From Hoeflea sp. (lineage in GTDB: Bacteria > Pseudomonadota > Alphaproteobacteria > Rhizobiales > Rhizobiaceae), in assembly GCA_020637795.1 (NCBI GenBank), contig JACKJT010000002.1, positions 1,054,001 to 1,118,000 on the forward strand: DNA of 64,000 bases, written 5' to 3'. Position numbers and translations under genes: made by a program. A model generated the notes under the pieces. The model was given only the letters and a program-made list of their open reading frames with translations. It was not told the origin of the DNA and made no database searches. Positions 1 to 7,756 of the stretch are shown here, piece by piece (position 1 is the stretch's first letter; every line of letters begins with the position of its first letter).

Positions 1-218
1 CCGAAGGCCACGAAGGAAGCCTTCTCCGTCCGCTTTTTCGAAAAGAACGCGGTGTCGGTCGGATTGGCACCGGGATAGCCGCCCTCGACATAATCGATGC
101 CGAACTCGTCCAGCATCCTGGCGATGGCGATCTTGTCCTCGACGGAGAAATCGATCCCCGGCGTCTGCTGGCCGTCGCGCAAAGTGGTGTCGAACAGGTA
201 GAGGCGCTGCTTTGTCAT
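1..218 (-). CDS. cimA: Citramalate synthase CimA, N-terminal part (cut by window edge)
   Basis: The first 72 codons are present and the rest lies left of the window. The start reads MTKQRLYLFDTTLRDGQQ, followed by a segment ending EGGYPGANPTD. This is the DTTLRDG metal/substrate motif of the HMGL-like DRE-TIM family, and the GGYPGANPTD stretch is typical of CimA rather than LeuA or NifV. The expected reaction is condensation of acetyl-CoA with pyruvate to (R)-citramalate, feeding isoleucine synthesis in the cytoplasm. The ATG overlaps the stop of pip as ATGA, so translation is probably coupled. The specificity call rests on the N-terminus only. Confidence 0.85.
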   Translation of the reverse strand, partial: MTKQRLYLFDTTLRDGQQTPGIDFSVEDKIAIARMLDEFGIDYVEGGYPGANPTDTAFFSKKRTEKASFVAF

Positions 219-1180
219 TGTGTGTCTGCCTTGCACGCGAACCGGTCGGTCGCGCGGATCAGTTGGTCGAGAATGCCGGGTTCGGAAAAGGCGTGGCCCG
301 CGCCTTCGATCAGGTGGAAATCGGCCCGTGGCCAGGCCTTGTGCAATTGCCAGGCGATCCGCGCCGGGCACGGCATGTCGTAGCGGCCATGCACGATGAC
401 GCCGTCGATGTCTGAAAGCCGTCCCGCATCGCGCAGCAACTGCCCTTCCTCGAGCCAGCCGGCATGGACGAAGAAGTGGTTCTCGATCCGGGCAAAGGCC
501 AGCGCGAACCGGTCTTCATGGAACACATCACTCGTCGAGGGCTCCGGCAGCAGCGTGATGGTCTCGCCCTCCCAGCCGCTCCAGGCCTTGGCGGCAACCA
601 ACTGCGCGACCTCATCATCGCCCACCAGCCGCTTGCGATAGGCCGCCATCAGGTCGGAGCGCTCGTCCTCGGGGATCGGCGCCAGGAACCGCTCCCACTT
701 GTCGGGAAACATCTCCGAGACGCCAAACTGATAGTACCAGTCGAGCTCGGCTTTGGTCAGCGTGTAGATGCCGCGCAGCACCAGTTCGCTCACCCGGTCG
801 GGATGGGTTTCGGCATAGGCCAGCGCCAGCGTCGACCCCCAGGAACCGCCGAAGACCAGCCATTTATCGAATCCTGCCATCTGCCGCAGCCGCTCGATGT
901 CGGCGACCAGATCCCAGGTGGTATTGTTGTCGAGCGAGGCGAATGGCGTCGAGCGCCCGCAGCCGCGCTGGTCGAACAGGATGACGTCATAGAGCGTCGG
1001 ATCGAACAGCCGCCGGTGGACTGGCCCGCAGCCGCCGCCCGGACCGCCATGCAGGAACACCGCCGGCTTGCCGCCGCGGGTGCCGACCCGCTCCCAATAG
1101 ATCCGGTGCCCGTCGCCGCTGTCGAGAAATCCGGTCTCGAACGGTTCGATCTCCGGGTACAATCCGCGCAATGCGCTCAT
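215..1180 (-). CDS. pip: Proline iminopeptidase, S33 alpha/beta hydrolase
   Basis: A 321-residue cytoplasmic peptidase expected to remove N-terminal proline from peptides. The HGGPGGG oxyanion motif is near residue 44, DQRGCGRS near 71, and the nucleophile elbow GGSWGSTLA places the catalytic serine near 113. A GHAFSEPG segment near the C-terminus supplies the histidine. Length fits the bacterial Pip family (about 310-325). An in-frame GTG one codon upstream (1183) is possible, but GGGGGTGAG spaces better to the ATG at 1180. It lies at the downstream end of a coupled chain and overlaps cimA by 4 nt. Confidence 0.9.
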   Translation of the reverse strand: MSALRGLYPEIEPFETGFLDSGDGHRIYWERVGTRGGKPAVFLHGGPGGGCGPVHRRLFDPTLYDVILFDQRGCGRSTPFASLDNNTTWDLVADIERLRQMAGFDKWLVFGGSWGSTLALAYAETHPDRVSELVLRGIYTLTKAELDWYYQFGVSEMFPDKWERFLAPIPEDERSDLMAAYRKRLVGDDEVAQLVAAKAWSGWEGETITLLPEPSTSDVFHEDRFALAFARIENHFFVHAGWLEEGQLLRDAGRLSDIDGVIVHGRYDMPCPARIAWQLHKAWPRADFHLIEGAGHAFSEPGILDQLIRATDRFACKADTQ

Positions 1181-1184
1181 CACC

Positions 1185-1304
1185 TCACCCCCAATTGACC
1201 CAGACGACGACGCCGACTGTCACCGCGACAACCAGCACGCCCTTGCCGATCAGCCCGTAGAGCAGCCATTTCGGCATCTCCGTTCCCGGCTTGCGCTCGC
1301 TCAT
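1185..1304 (-). CDS. Small single-span membrane protein (39 aa)
   Basis: The start ATG overlaps the TGA of the upstream GFA gene as ATGA, and the stop lies a few bases before pip. The peptide starts MSERKPGTEMPKWLLYGLIG and has one strongly hydrophobic stretch of about 20 residues rich in Val, Leu and Gly, ending VNWG. It is probably an inner-membrane peptide with a short charged N-terminus. Translational coupling on both sides argues that it is real. No function is recognised. Confidence 0.6.
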   Translation of the reverse strand: MSERKPGTEMPKWLLYGLIGKGVLVVAVTVGVVVWVNWG

Positions 1305-1783
1305 GCCCGGTCCTCCGGTAGCCAGGTATCGGTATCGTGATCCGGATGCTGATAACTGACCAGCGTTTGCAGAAACGCCACCGCCTCGGCATCTTCCATC
1401 GTATGCCGCTCGGGAAGTGACGGGAGGCCATCGCACCAGACCCGCTTACCCTCGACACCATAGGCGATGGTCGGCGGCACCGAATCCGGATCGTCAAACG
1501 CCAGCACCGCGAGCGCCAGCCCGTCAGGCGCGTCATAGGCGAGCGGCGTTCCGCAGTTTTCGCAAAACCCGCGCCGCGCCGCATTCGAGCTCTGGAACCA
1601 GGACGGCTGTCCCCGGGTCCATTCGATCCGCGCATCGCCAACGGAAACCAGCGCCAGCGCCTGGCTTGCCGAGGCCTTCTGGCACATCCGGCAATAGCAC
1701 ACCGACGAGGTGCCGGGCTGTCCTGTAAGCCGGAACCGCACCGCGCCGCACTGGCAGCCGCCGGAATGGGTTTCAGCACTCAT
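1301..1783 (-). CDS. GFA-fold (CENP-V/GFA domain) zinc protein, copy 1
   Basis: A 160-residue protein with the full cysteine set of the GFA (glutathione-dependent formaldehyde-activating-like) family: GGCQCGAVRF (C10, C12), CYCRMCQK (C29, C31, C34) and CENCGTPL (C74, C77), which would bind two zinc ions. Most members are uncharacterised; the formaldehyde-glutathione role of the type member should not be assumed. It overlaps its paralog upstream (1780-1783) and the small membrane gene downstream (1301-1304), each as ATGA, so it sits in the middle of a coupled operon. Cytoplasmic, no signal peptide. Confidence 0.85.
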   Translation of the reverse strand: MSAETHSGGCQCGAVRFRLTGQPGTSSVCYCRMCQKASASQALALVSVGDARIEWTRGQPSWFQSSNAARRGFCENCGTPLAYDAPDGLALAVLAFDDPDSVPPTIAYGVEGKRVWCDGLPSLPERHTMEDAEAVAFLQTLVSYQHPDHDTDTWLPEDRA

Positions 1784-2280
1784 GACCTGTCCTCCGCCGG
1801 CCAGACGCGCGTGTCATGATCGGGATGCTGGTGGTTGGTCGAGGCAATGCTGTCGAGCCCGCCCGGAAGATCGTCACGGTCGACGCTCTTGGCCGGCAGG
1901 CCGTCCAGCGCCGCATGAAACGGCACCCGCGTTTCCACGCCGTCATTGGCCACCGGCGGAAACGCCGACGGATCGTCGAGACTGCCGAGCGTCACCGCCA
2001 TGCCGTCCGATTGCAGCGTGTCGAAAAACAGCGGCGTGCCGCAATCGCGGCAGAAGCCGCGCCGCACCGGATCGGAGGACTGGAACCAGCCCGGCTCGCC
2101 GCGGGTGACGATGAGCGCCTCCCCCGGCGCGAAGCCGAGCGGCATGAAATAGTTCCCCGCCGCCTTCTGGCACATGCGGCAATGGCACAGATGCGGATAC
2201 TCGAGTGCGCCTTCGATGCGGTAGCGCACCGCGCCGCACTGGCAGCCGCCGGTGTGGAGGCCCTTGTGGGAGGACGTCAT
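1780..2280 (-). CDS. GFA-fold (CENP-V/GFA domain) zinc protein, copy 2
   Basis: A 166-residue paralog of the next gene with the same motifs: GGCQCGAVRY (C13, C15), CHCRMCQKA (C32, C34, C37), the WFQSS segment near residue 65, and CRDCGTPL (C77, C80). The two share residue order throughout, so a tandem duplication is the simplest origin, but divergence is large enough that they may have different ligands. The start overlaps the TGA of the VOC gene (2277-2280). No catalytic function can be assigned from sequence. Confidence 0.85.
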   Translation of the reverse strand: MTSSHKGLHTGGCQCGAVRYRIEGALEYPHLCHCRMCQKAAGNYFMPLGFAPGEALIVTRGEPGWFQSSDPVRRGFCRDCGTPLFFDTLQSDGMAVTLGSLDDPSAFPPVANDGVETRVPFHAALDGLPAKSVDRDDLPGGLDSIASTNHQHPDHDTRVWPAEDRS

Positions 2281-2672
2281 CGCTCGTCCTCCGGCTCGAA
2301 GCAGACGGCTTCGATGTTATGGCCTTCGGGGTCGGTGACGAAGGCCGCGTAGTATTCCGGATGATAGATCTCGCGAATCCCGGGCGCGCCGTTGTCGGTC
2401 CCGCCATTGGCCAGACCGGCGGTGTGAAAGGCGCGGACGGCTTTGCGCGACGCTGTGCGAAAGCAGATGTGGCTGACCGGTGTCTGCTGTCCGTTTTCGG
2501 CAAGCCAGAGCTGGCCCTTGCGGCCGATGCCATAGCCGCAATAGGCGACCGAGCCCGATTGCTCCGCCGATACCTCGCCCACGACTTCCATGCCGATTGC
2601 GCTAAGCACCGCCGAATAGAACTTTCGGGCATTTGCCATGTCGGCAACACTGAGGCTGACATGATCGAGCAT
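2277..2672 (-). CDS. VOC superfamily (glyoxalase/dioxygenase fold) protein
   Basis: A 131-residue protein starting MLDHVSLSVADMANARKFYS, the classic first beta-alpha-beta unit of the vicinal oxygen chelate fold. It ends in FVTDPEGHNIEAVCFEPEDE, where the PEGHNIE segment carries the last metal ligand (Glu). Family members bind a divalent metal through His/Glu and include lyases, dioxygenases and resistance proteins; the substrate is not predictable. ATG 2672 is chosen because GGAGAG sits 9 nt upstream. A GTG at 2693, overlapping the cysS stop as GTGA, is an alternative start. Confidence 0.8.
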   Translation of the reverse strand: MLDHVSLSVADMANARKFYSAVLSAIGMEVVGEVSAEQSGSVAYCGYGIGRKGQLWLAENGQQTPVSHICFRTASRKAVRAFHTAGLANGGTDNGAPGIREIYHPEYYAAFVTDPEGHNIEAVCFEPEDER

Positions 2673-2689
2673 CAGTTTCAGCTCTCCGC

Positions 2690-4207
2690 TCACCGCTTGA
2701 CCTCCCAGGTGGTCACCCGCTCGCCGGTCACCGGATCCTTGCCGTCCTTGAGCTGAATGCCCTGAGCCAGCAGCTCGTCGCGGATCTTGTCGGCTTCGGG
2801 CCAATTCTTGGCCTTGATTAACTCGAGGCGTTCATTGACGCGAGAATCAACATCTGACGCTTTCAATCCGACCAAGGCAGCCTCGACAACGGCTCTCAGT
2901 CCCTGCTTATTTGCGCGAGCAACTGCGAAATCCTCGTCTTGTTTAGCAAGCCCCAGCCAAACAAGTGTCGCAGCAAGATCATTCCTAAGCTTCGTTTTTC
3001 CGATGGATTCTTTATCTGAATCCGCAACCTTTCTTGATTCAGCCAACATGAAATCGATTTTCAATTTTGCGGCAGAAAAATCGAGATCATCCGAGAGCGC
3101 CCGGACAACCTCCTTTGAAACTGATCCGTCCTCAGGAATACCGCGACGGGCATGAGGTCCCAGCCAGTTGCTCAAACTGATGTTCGCCTCCTCCAGCCGC
3201 TTGACGCTGAAATCGATCGGCTCCCGGTAGTGCGTCATCAGCATGGCCAGCCGCAGCACCTCGCCCGGCCATTTGCGGCCGCCGAACTTGTCGGTCTCCA
3301 GCAGCTCCGCGATGGTGATGAAATTGCCTTCCGACTTGGACATCTTCCTGCCCTCGACCTGCAAGTAGCCATTGTGCATCCACAGGTTCGCCATCCGGTC
3401 GTTGCCGTGGGCGCAGCAGGACTGGGCGATTTCGTTTTCATGGTGCGGGAAGATGAGATCCAGTCCGCCGCCGTGGATGTCGAAGGTCTCCCCCAGATGA
3501 TGCTCGCTCATCACCGAGCATTCGATGTGCCAGCCGGGGCGGCCGTGGATCACCGTGGTCTCGCCGTCCTCGGTGAAGCGCGCGTCCCAGCCAGGCTCGT
3601 CGGCAGCCGATTCCTTCCACAGCACGAAATCCGCCGGGTTGCGCTTGTGATCTTCCACGGCGATGCGGGCGCCGGCCTGCTGCTCGTCGAGCCTGCGGTT
3701 CGACAGCTTGCCGTAGTCCGGCATCGAAGCGACCGCAAACAGCACCTCGCGCCCTTCCCGGCCTGTGGTCACATAGGCATTGCCCTTGTCGATCAGCGTC
3801 TGGATCATCTTGACCATGCCGTCGATATGGGCGGTGGCGCGCGGCTCGTGCGTCGGCTGAAGGCAACCCAGTGCCGCCACGTCCTTGTGGAACCGCTCGG
3901 CGGTCTTCTCGGTCACCCTGGCGATCGCCTCGTTGAGCGGCAGGTCCGGATAATCTCTGAGCGCCCGGGCGTTGATCTTGTCGTCAACGTCGGTGATGTT
4001 GCGCACATAGGTGACGTGCTGCTCGCCGTAGACATGGCGCAGGAGCCGGAACAATACGTCGAAGACGATCACCGGCCGCGCGTTGCCGATATGAGCAAAA
4101 TCATAGACCGTCGGGCCGCAGACATACATCCGCACATTGTCCGGATCGATCGGCTTGAACTCCTCCTTAGCGCGCGTCAGCGTGTTCCAGAACTTGAGCT
4201 CGGTCAT
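2690..4207 (-). CDS. cysS: Cysteinyl-tRNA synthetase
   Basis: A class I aminoacyl-tRNA synthetase charging tRNA-Cys. Visible marks are C30 of the zinc site in MYVCGPTVYDFAHIGNARP, the HIGN signature at 39-42, HIECSVMSEHHLG and FPHHENEIAQS zinc-site segments, and KMSKSEGN near residue 287. At 505 residues it is longer than the usual ~460, as in other Rhizobiales. It is the first gene of the chain running to cimA. Residues roughly 363-442 are encoded by DNA that is clearly AT-richer than the rest of the gene (113 of 240 bases G or C over 2881-3120), although the frame stays open. Confidence 0.97.
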   Translation of the reverse strand: MTELKFWNTLTRAKEEFKPIDPDNVRMYVCGPTVYDFAHIGNARPVIVFDVLFRLLRHVYGEQHVTYVRNITDVDDKINARALRDYPDLPLNEAIARVTEKTAERFHKDVAALGCLQPTHEPRATAHIDGMVKMIQTLIDKGNAYVTTGREGREVLFAVASMPDYGKLSNRRLDEQQAGARIAVEDHKRNPADFVLWKESAADEPGWDARFTEDGETTVIHGRPGWHIECSVMSEHHLGETFDIHGGGLDLIFPHHENEIAQSCCAHGNDRMANLWMHNGYLQVEGRKMSKSEGNFITIAELLETDKFGGRKWPGEVLRLAMLMTHYREPIDFSVKRLEEANISLSNWLGPHARRGIPEDGSVSKEVVRALSDDLDFSAAKLKIDFMLAESRKVADSDKESIGKTKLRNDLAATLVWLGLAKQDEDFAVARANKQGLRAVVEAALVGLKASDVDSRVNERLELIKAKNWPEADKIRDELLAQGIQLKDGKDPVTGERVTTWEVKR

Positions 4208-4402
4208 GTCAACTCCCCGATGCCGGCCGCCCTGGCCCGGGTCGTTTGTCCTGTTTGTGAAAGAAGACGAAAACGGCCGAGCCAGCGGTGAGCTAGCGAA
4301 TAATGATGCCGCAGATGCAGGTGGCGCGTGCGCCGTGTGCCGTTTTCATTTGGGTCTTATCTCCGATTGCGCGGGTCCGGTCAAGATAGGCGAGCGCGGC
4401 TT

Positions 4403-5026
4403 TCAGCCGGTGAAAAACCGGGTGAGCAGCGAAAAAGACAGCGCCGCCATGACCAGCGCGATCAACCCGTCGAGCACTCGCCAGGCGGAAGGTCTCGCAA
4501 ACAGCGGCTCAAGCACCCGCGCGCCATAGCCGAGCCCGAAGAACCACAAAAACGACGCCGACATCGCCCCGAGCGCAAACGCCAGCCGCGCGGTTCCTTC
4601 GTAACGGCCGCTCAGACCGCCCACCAGCAGCACCGTGTCGAGATAGACATGCGGATTGAGGAGGGTGAAGGCGAGACACATCAGCACCGCGGCCTTCAGC
4701 GAGCCCGGAGCGGTTCTGGCCGCATGGAGCGCCGAGGGCGAGATCGCACGCCGGAGCGCCATGAATGCATAGACCGCCAGGAATGCCGCGCCGCCCAGTG
4801 TCACCACGCCGATCAGCAGCGCGGACCCGGAAATGATCGCGCCAAGCCCCGCCACGCCGAGGCCGATCAGCAGCGCATCCGACAGCGCGCAGATCAGGCA
4901 CAGGATGAACACGTGCTGGCGAAGCAGCCCCTGGCGCAGGATGAAGGCGTTCTGCGCGCCGATGGCGATGATCAGCGAGCCGCCGAGCAGCAGCCCGGCG
5001 ATGGCGGGGGCGAACAATGGTGTCAT
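4403..5026 (-). CDS. LysE/ArgO-type amino acid exporter
   Basis: A 207-residue membrane protein with about six hydrophobic spans and the LysE-family signature IAIGAQNAFILRQGL in the first span region, followed by a second span with SDALLIG. These exporters move basic amino acids (lysine, arginine) out of the cell using the membrane potential. ATG 5026 is used because upstream residues in the same frame are low-complexity antisense sequence with no hydrophobic start. It is 5 nt from the stop of the SRAP gene, so they probably form one transcript. Confidence 0.88.
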   Translation of the reverse strand: MTPLFAPAIAGLLLGGSLIIAIGAQNAFILRQGLLRQHVFILCLICALSDALLIGLGVAGLGAIISGSALLIGVVTLGGAAFLAVYAFMALRRAISPSALHAARTAPGSLKAAVLMCLAFTLLNPHVYLDTVLLVGGLSGRYEGTARLAFALGAMSASFLWFFGLGYGARVLEPLFARPSAWRVLDGLIALVMAALSFSLLTRFFTG

Positions 5027-5031
5027 CGGAT

Positions 5032-5826
5032 CTAGAACAGTTTCATCTGGTCGGAAGCGGGATCGGTAGCCTTGGGCTTGCCGGTGCGCCTGGCGGGCGT
5101 GGGTTTGCTCATGACCGGTTCGGTGTCGGTGGCAGGTTTCTGCACCTCCGGCCCGGTATTGGCAACCTTGTTGACCAGATCGGAAACACGGATCGCCTCG
5201 AAATAGCCGTCCGGCGCAGGCTGCATCAGGTCCGCCACATGCCGAGGCTCCTGGTTGAGGCAATCAAGCCAGCGGGAGAAATCCTCGGGCCGGATCACCA
5301 CCGGCATGCGGTCGTGGATCGGCGCGACCTCGCGGTTCGGCCCCACCGTCAGGATGGCGGCGGTGTCCATCTCCGCGCCGTCGGCGCTCATGTAGGTTTC
5401 CATCAGCCCGGCAAAGGCGACGATCCCGCCCTGACTGGGCTTGATCCAGTAGGGAACCGATTTCTCTTTCGAGCCCTTCGGCGGCCGGTGCCATTCATAA
5501 AATCCCGAGGCTGCGACCAGCACCCGCCGGTGCCGCATGGCGGCGCGGAACGAGGCCTTCTCGGCCGCCGTCTCGGATCGCGCATTGATCAGCAACGGAA
5601 ACTCGGCCGGATCCTTGACCCAGCCCGGAATGAATCCCCAGCGCGCCAGCAGCGCGCGGCGGTCGGTGCGGTTGTCACCCTCTTCGCGGCGGCGGTCGCC
5701 GGCCATGATCAGGATCGGCTGCGTCGGCGCGATATTGTAGCGCGGCGGGAAATTCTCGATTTCCTCGAGCCCGAACAGTTCCTGCACCTCTTCAGGCGTT
5801 GCCGTCAGTGAAAAGCGTCCACACAT
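5032..5826 (-). CDS. SRAP-domain abasic-site processing protein (YedK/HMCES type)
   Basis: A 264-residue protein beginning MCGRFSLTATPEEV. The ATG at 5826 is fixed by biology: after Met removal Cys2 becomes the N-terminal nucleophile that forms a thiazolidine crosslink with abasic sites in single-stranded DNA. Further family motifs are PRYNIAPTQP, WGFIPGWVKD, INARSET, SGFYEWHRP (active-site Glu) and HDRMPVVI (active-site His). The C-terminal 35 residues are a Lys/Pro-rich tail ending DQMKLF. It protects replication forks at AP sites and is often SOS-linked; no LexA box was identified here. Confidence 0.93.
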   Translation of the reverse strand: MCGRFSLTATPEEVQELFGLEEIENFPPRYNIAPTQPILIMAGDRRREEGDNRTDRRALLARWGFIPGWVKDPAEFPLLINARSETAAEKASFRAAMRHRRVLVAASGFYEWHRPPKGSKEKSVPYWIKPSQGGIVAFAGLMETYMSADGAEMDTAAILTVGPNREVAPIHDRMPVVIRPEDFSRWLDCLNQEPRHVADLMQPAPDGYFEAIRVSDLVNKVANTGPEVQKPATDTEPVMSKPTPARRTGKPKATDPASDQMKLF

Positions 5827-5870
5827 TGCCAATCCATGGCCGAGGAAACCGGGAGGGTCAAGGCGTGAGC

Positions 5871-6572
5871 CTAGTCTCGGACCGGACTGGTGTCAGAGAC
5901 GATCTGACCGTCTTCGAGCGTGACGATGCGGTCGGCGAGCTCGAGAATACGGTTGTCGTGGGTGACCATCACCGTCGTGGTGCCGCGCTGCTCTCCCAGT
6001 TTCTTCAGCATCGCCACCACGTTGAGGCCGCTTTCCTTGTCGAGCGCCGCGGTCGGCTCGTCGGCAAAGACGATATCGGGATTGCCGACCAGCGCCCGGG
6101 CAACGGCGACGCGCTGCTTCTGCCCGCCCGACAGGTTGCCGGGCAGGTAATCCATGCGGTCGGCGAGGCCCACAAGCGACAGCGCATGGCGCGCGGCTTG
6201 CCGCTCGGCCTCCGGGTCGTTGAGGCCGTGAACCTGCAGCCCCATCTGCACGTTCTGCATCGCCGTCAGGCTGCCATGCAGATTGTGCGCCTGGAAGATG
6301 AAGCCCAGCCTGCGCCTCAGCGCCTCGTTGAGCGCGTTGCCTGCCCCCATCAGCTCGTGCCCGAGCAGGCAGATCGATCCGTCCTGCACATCGCGCAGGC
6401 AGCCCATCAGCGTCAGCACCGTGGTCTTGCCCGATCCCGACGGCCCCATCAGCACGGTCAGGCTGCCGCGCGCCACCGTGAGATCGACGTCGAAGATCGC
6501 CTGCTTGCGGGCTTCGCCAGTGCCGAACCAGTGGTTCAGGCCGCGCACGTTGATCGGATGATTGTCGCTCAC
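5871..6572 (-). CDS. ABC exporter ATP-binding subunit, DevA family
   Basis: A 233-residue ATPase with Walker A GPSGSGKTT, Q-loop FIFQAHNLHGS, signature LSGGQKQR, Walker B IVFADEP and H-loop TVMVTHD. Layout and the FQAHNL Q-loop place it with the MacB/LolD-like DevA ATPases. The start is a GTG whose Shine-Dalgarno (GAGGGGGG) overlaps the stop of the permease gene 11 nt upstream. It works with the permease and membrane-fusion genes just upstream. Frame positions before the GTG encode no family residues. Confidence 0.9.
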   Translation of the reverse strand: MSDNHPINVRGLNHWFGTGEARKQAIFDVDLTVARGSLTVLMGPSGSGKTTVLTLMGCLRDVQDGSICLLGHELMGAGNALNEALRRRLGFIFQAHNLHGSLTAMQNVQMGLQVHGLNDPEAERQAARHALSLVGLADRMDYLPGNLSGGQKQRVAVARALVGNPDIVFADEPTAALDKESGLNVVAMLKKLGEQRGTTTVMVTHDNRILELADRIVTLEDGQIVSDTSPVRD

Positions 6573-6583
6573 CGCCGCCCCCC

Positions 6584-7756
6584 TCAGAACAGATCGGCCG
6601 GATCGGCAGCCGCCAGCCGGCGGGTGGCGATGGCGCCCGAAAGCGAGCACGCAACCAGCGTCCCGATCAGCACGATGACGGCCATCTCCCAGGTCATCGC
6701 CAAAGGCAGGTTGGTGGCCTTCTTCATACCGAAGAGCAAGCCGGTTCCCACCAGCACTCCGGGAATGAAGCCGAAGACAGCCAGGATCAGCGCCTCCTCG
6801 AAGACGATGCCGAGGAAGAATTTCTGCGGATAGCCCATCGCCTTGAACGTCGCATATTCGGACAGGTGATCGGCCACGTCGGTCGACAGCACCTGGTAGA
6901 CGATGACGATGCCGACCAGCACGCCGATGATCACCCCGAATCCGAAGATGATGCCGGTCGGCCGCTTGGTCTGCTGGTACTTGAGATCCTCGGCCTTGGC
7001 CTGGGCGTAGGAGCGGATGCGCAGCGACTTGTCGGAGATCAGCTCGCGCAGCCGGCCCGCCACCGCGTCCGGATCGGCTCCCGGCGTCACCTTGAGCAGG
7101 ATATGGTCGGGCGCGGCAGACCGGCGCGCCGGAAACAGCGACAAGAAGGTCTGGTCCGACATGATCATGTAGCCGTCGCCGCCAAAACCGCCGCCGCCCT
7201 GGAACGTGTCGTAAAGCGTCACTGTCTTGCCGGTCACCTCGAAAGACGCCGGCGTCTGCGGCCGGATCGCCGCGGCCTCGTCGCGCGGCAGGCCGCGGGT
7301 GGCCATATCGAGAATCGCCGAATCCTTGAGCTGCAACGTCGCTAGCTTGGGTTTGAGCACCGGGCTCAGGAAATCAGGCAGCGTCGGGTCGATGCCGAAG
7401 CTGGTCAGCCCCAGCGTCTTGGTCGGCCGCGGCCAGCTGGTGTTGCCGACGAAGATGCCGGTGCCGAGCGTCACCTCCGGATCAGCCTGCGCCTGGAACA
7501 GCCATTGCCGCGCGACATTGCCGCCCTCGGTCATCGAATTGGCGTCCGAGGCCGAGATCATGATGTCGGCAGTGAAGAATTCGTAGGGCTTGAGCGTCGC
7601 CGTCGCCATCGAGTTCATGATGCCGAGCTGCACGAAGACCAGCACATTGGCGAAGGCGACGCCGGCAATCGCCGCGGCGAACCGCGCGCGGCTGTGGGTC
7701 AGTTGCAGCCAGCCGATCGGCAACCGCCCGAACAGCCATTGCAGCAGCCTGCTCAT
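6584..7756 (-). CDS. ABC exporter permease, DevC family (FtsX-like)
   Basis: A 390-residue inner-membrane protein with one N-terminal span, a long periplasmic domain (about residues 50-260) and three C-terminal spans ending in RRLAAADPADLF, the topology of DevC/MacB/FtsX permeases. The start RLLQWLFGRLPIGWLQL followed by RARFAAAIAGVAFANVLVFVQLG is typical of DevC. It overlaps the membrane-fusion gene by 4 nt. DevBCA systems of cyanobacteria export envelope glycolipids through TolC; the cargo here is unknown and no outer-membrane channel gene is nearby. Confidence 0.88.
   Translation of the reverse strand: MSRLLQWLFGRLPIGWLQLTHSRARFAAAIAGVAFANVLVFVQLGIMNSMATATLKPYEFFTADIMISASDANSMTEGGNVARQWLFQAQADPEVTLGTGIFVGNTSWPRPTKTLGLTSFGIDPTLPDFLSPVLKPKLATLQLKDSAILDMATRGLPRDEAAAIRPQTPASFEVTGKTVTLYDTFQGGGGFGGDGYMIMSDQTFLSLFPARRSAAPDHILLKVTPGADPDAVAGRLRELISDKSLRIRSYAQAKAEDLKYQQTKRPTGIIFGFGVIIGVLVGIVIVYQVLSTDVADHLSEYATFKAMGYPQKFFLGIVFEEALILAVFGFIPGVLVGTGLLFGMKKATNLPLAMTWEMAVIVLIGTLVACSLSGAIATRRLAAADPADLF

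Noticed and set aside
1181..1183. GTG start for pip one codon upstream of the ATG
   Set aside because: Spacing from GGGGG would be too short; the ATG at 1180 is better placed, though both give almost the same protein.
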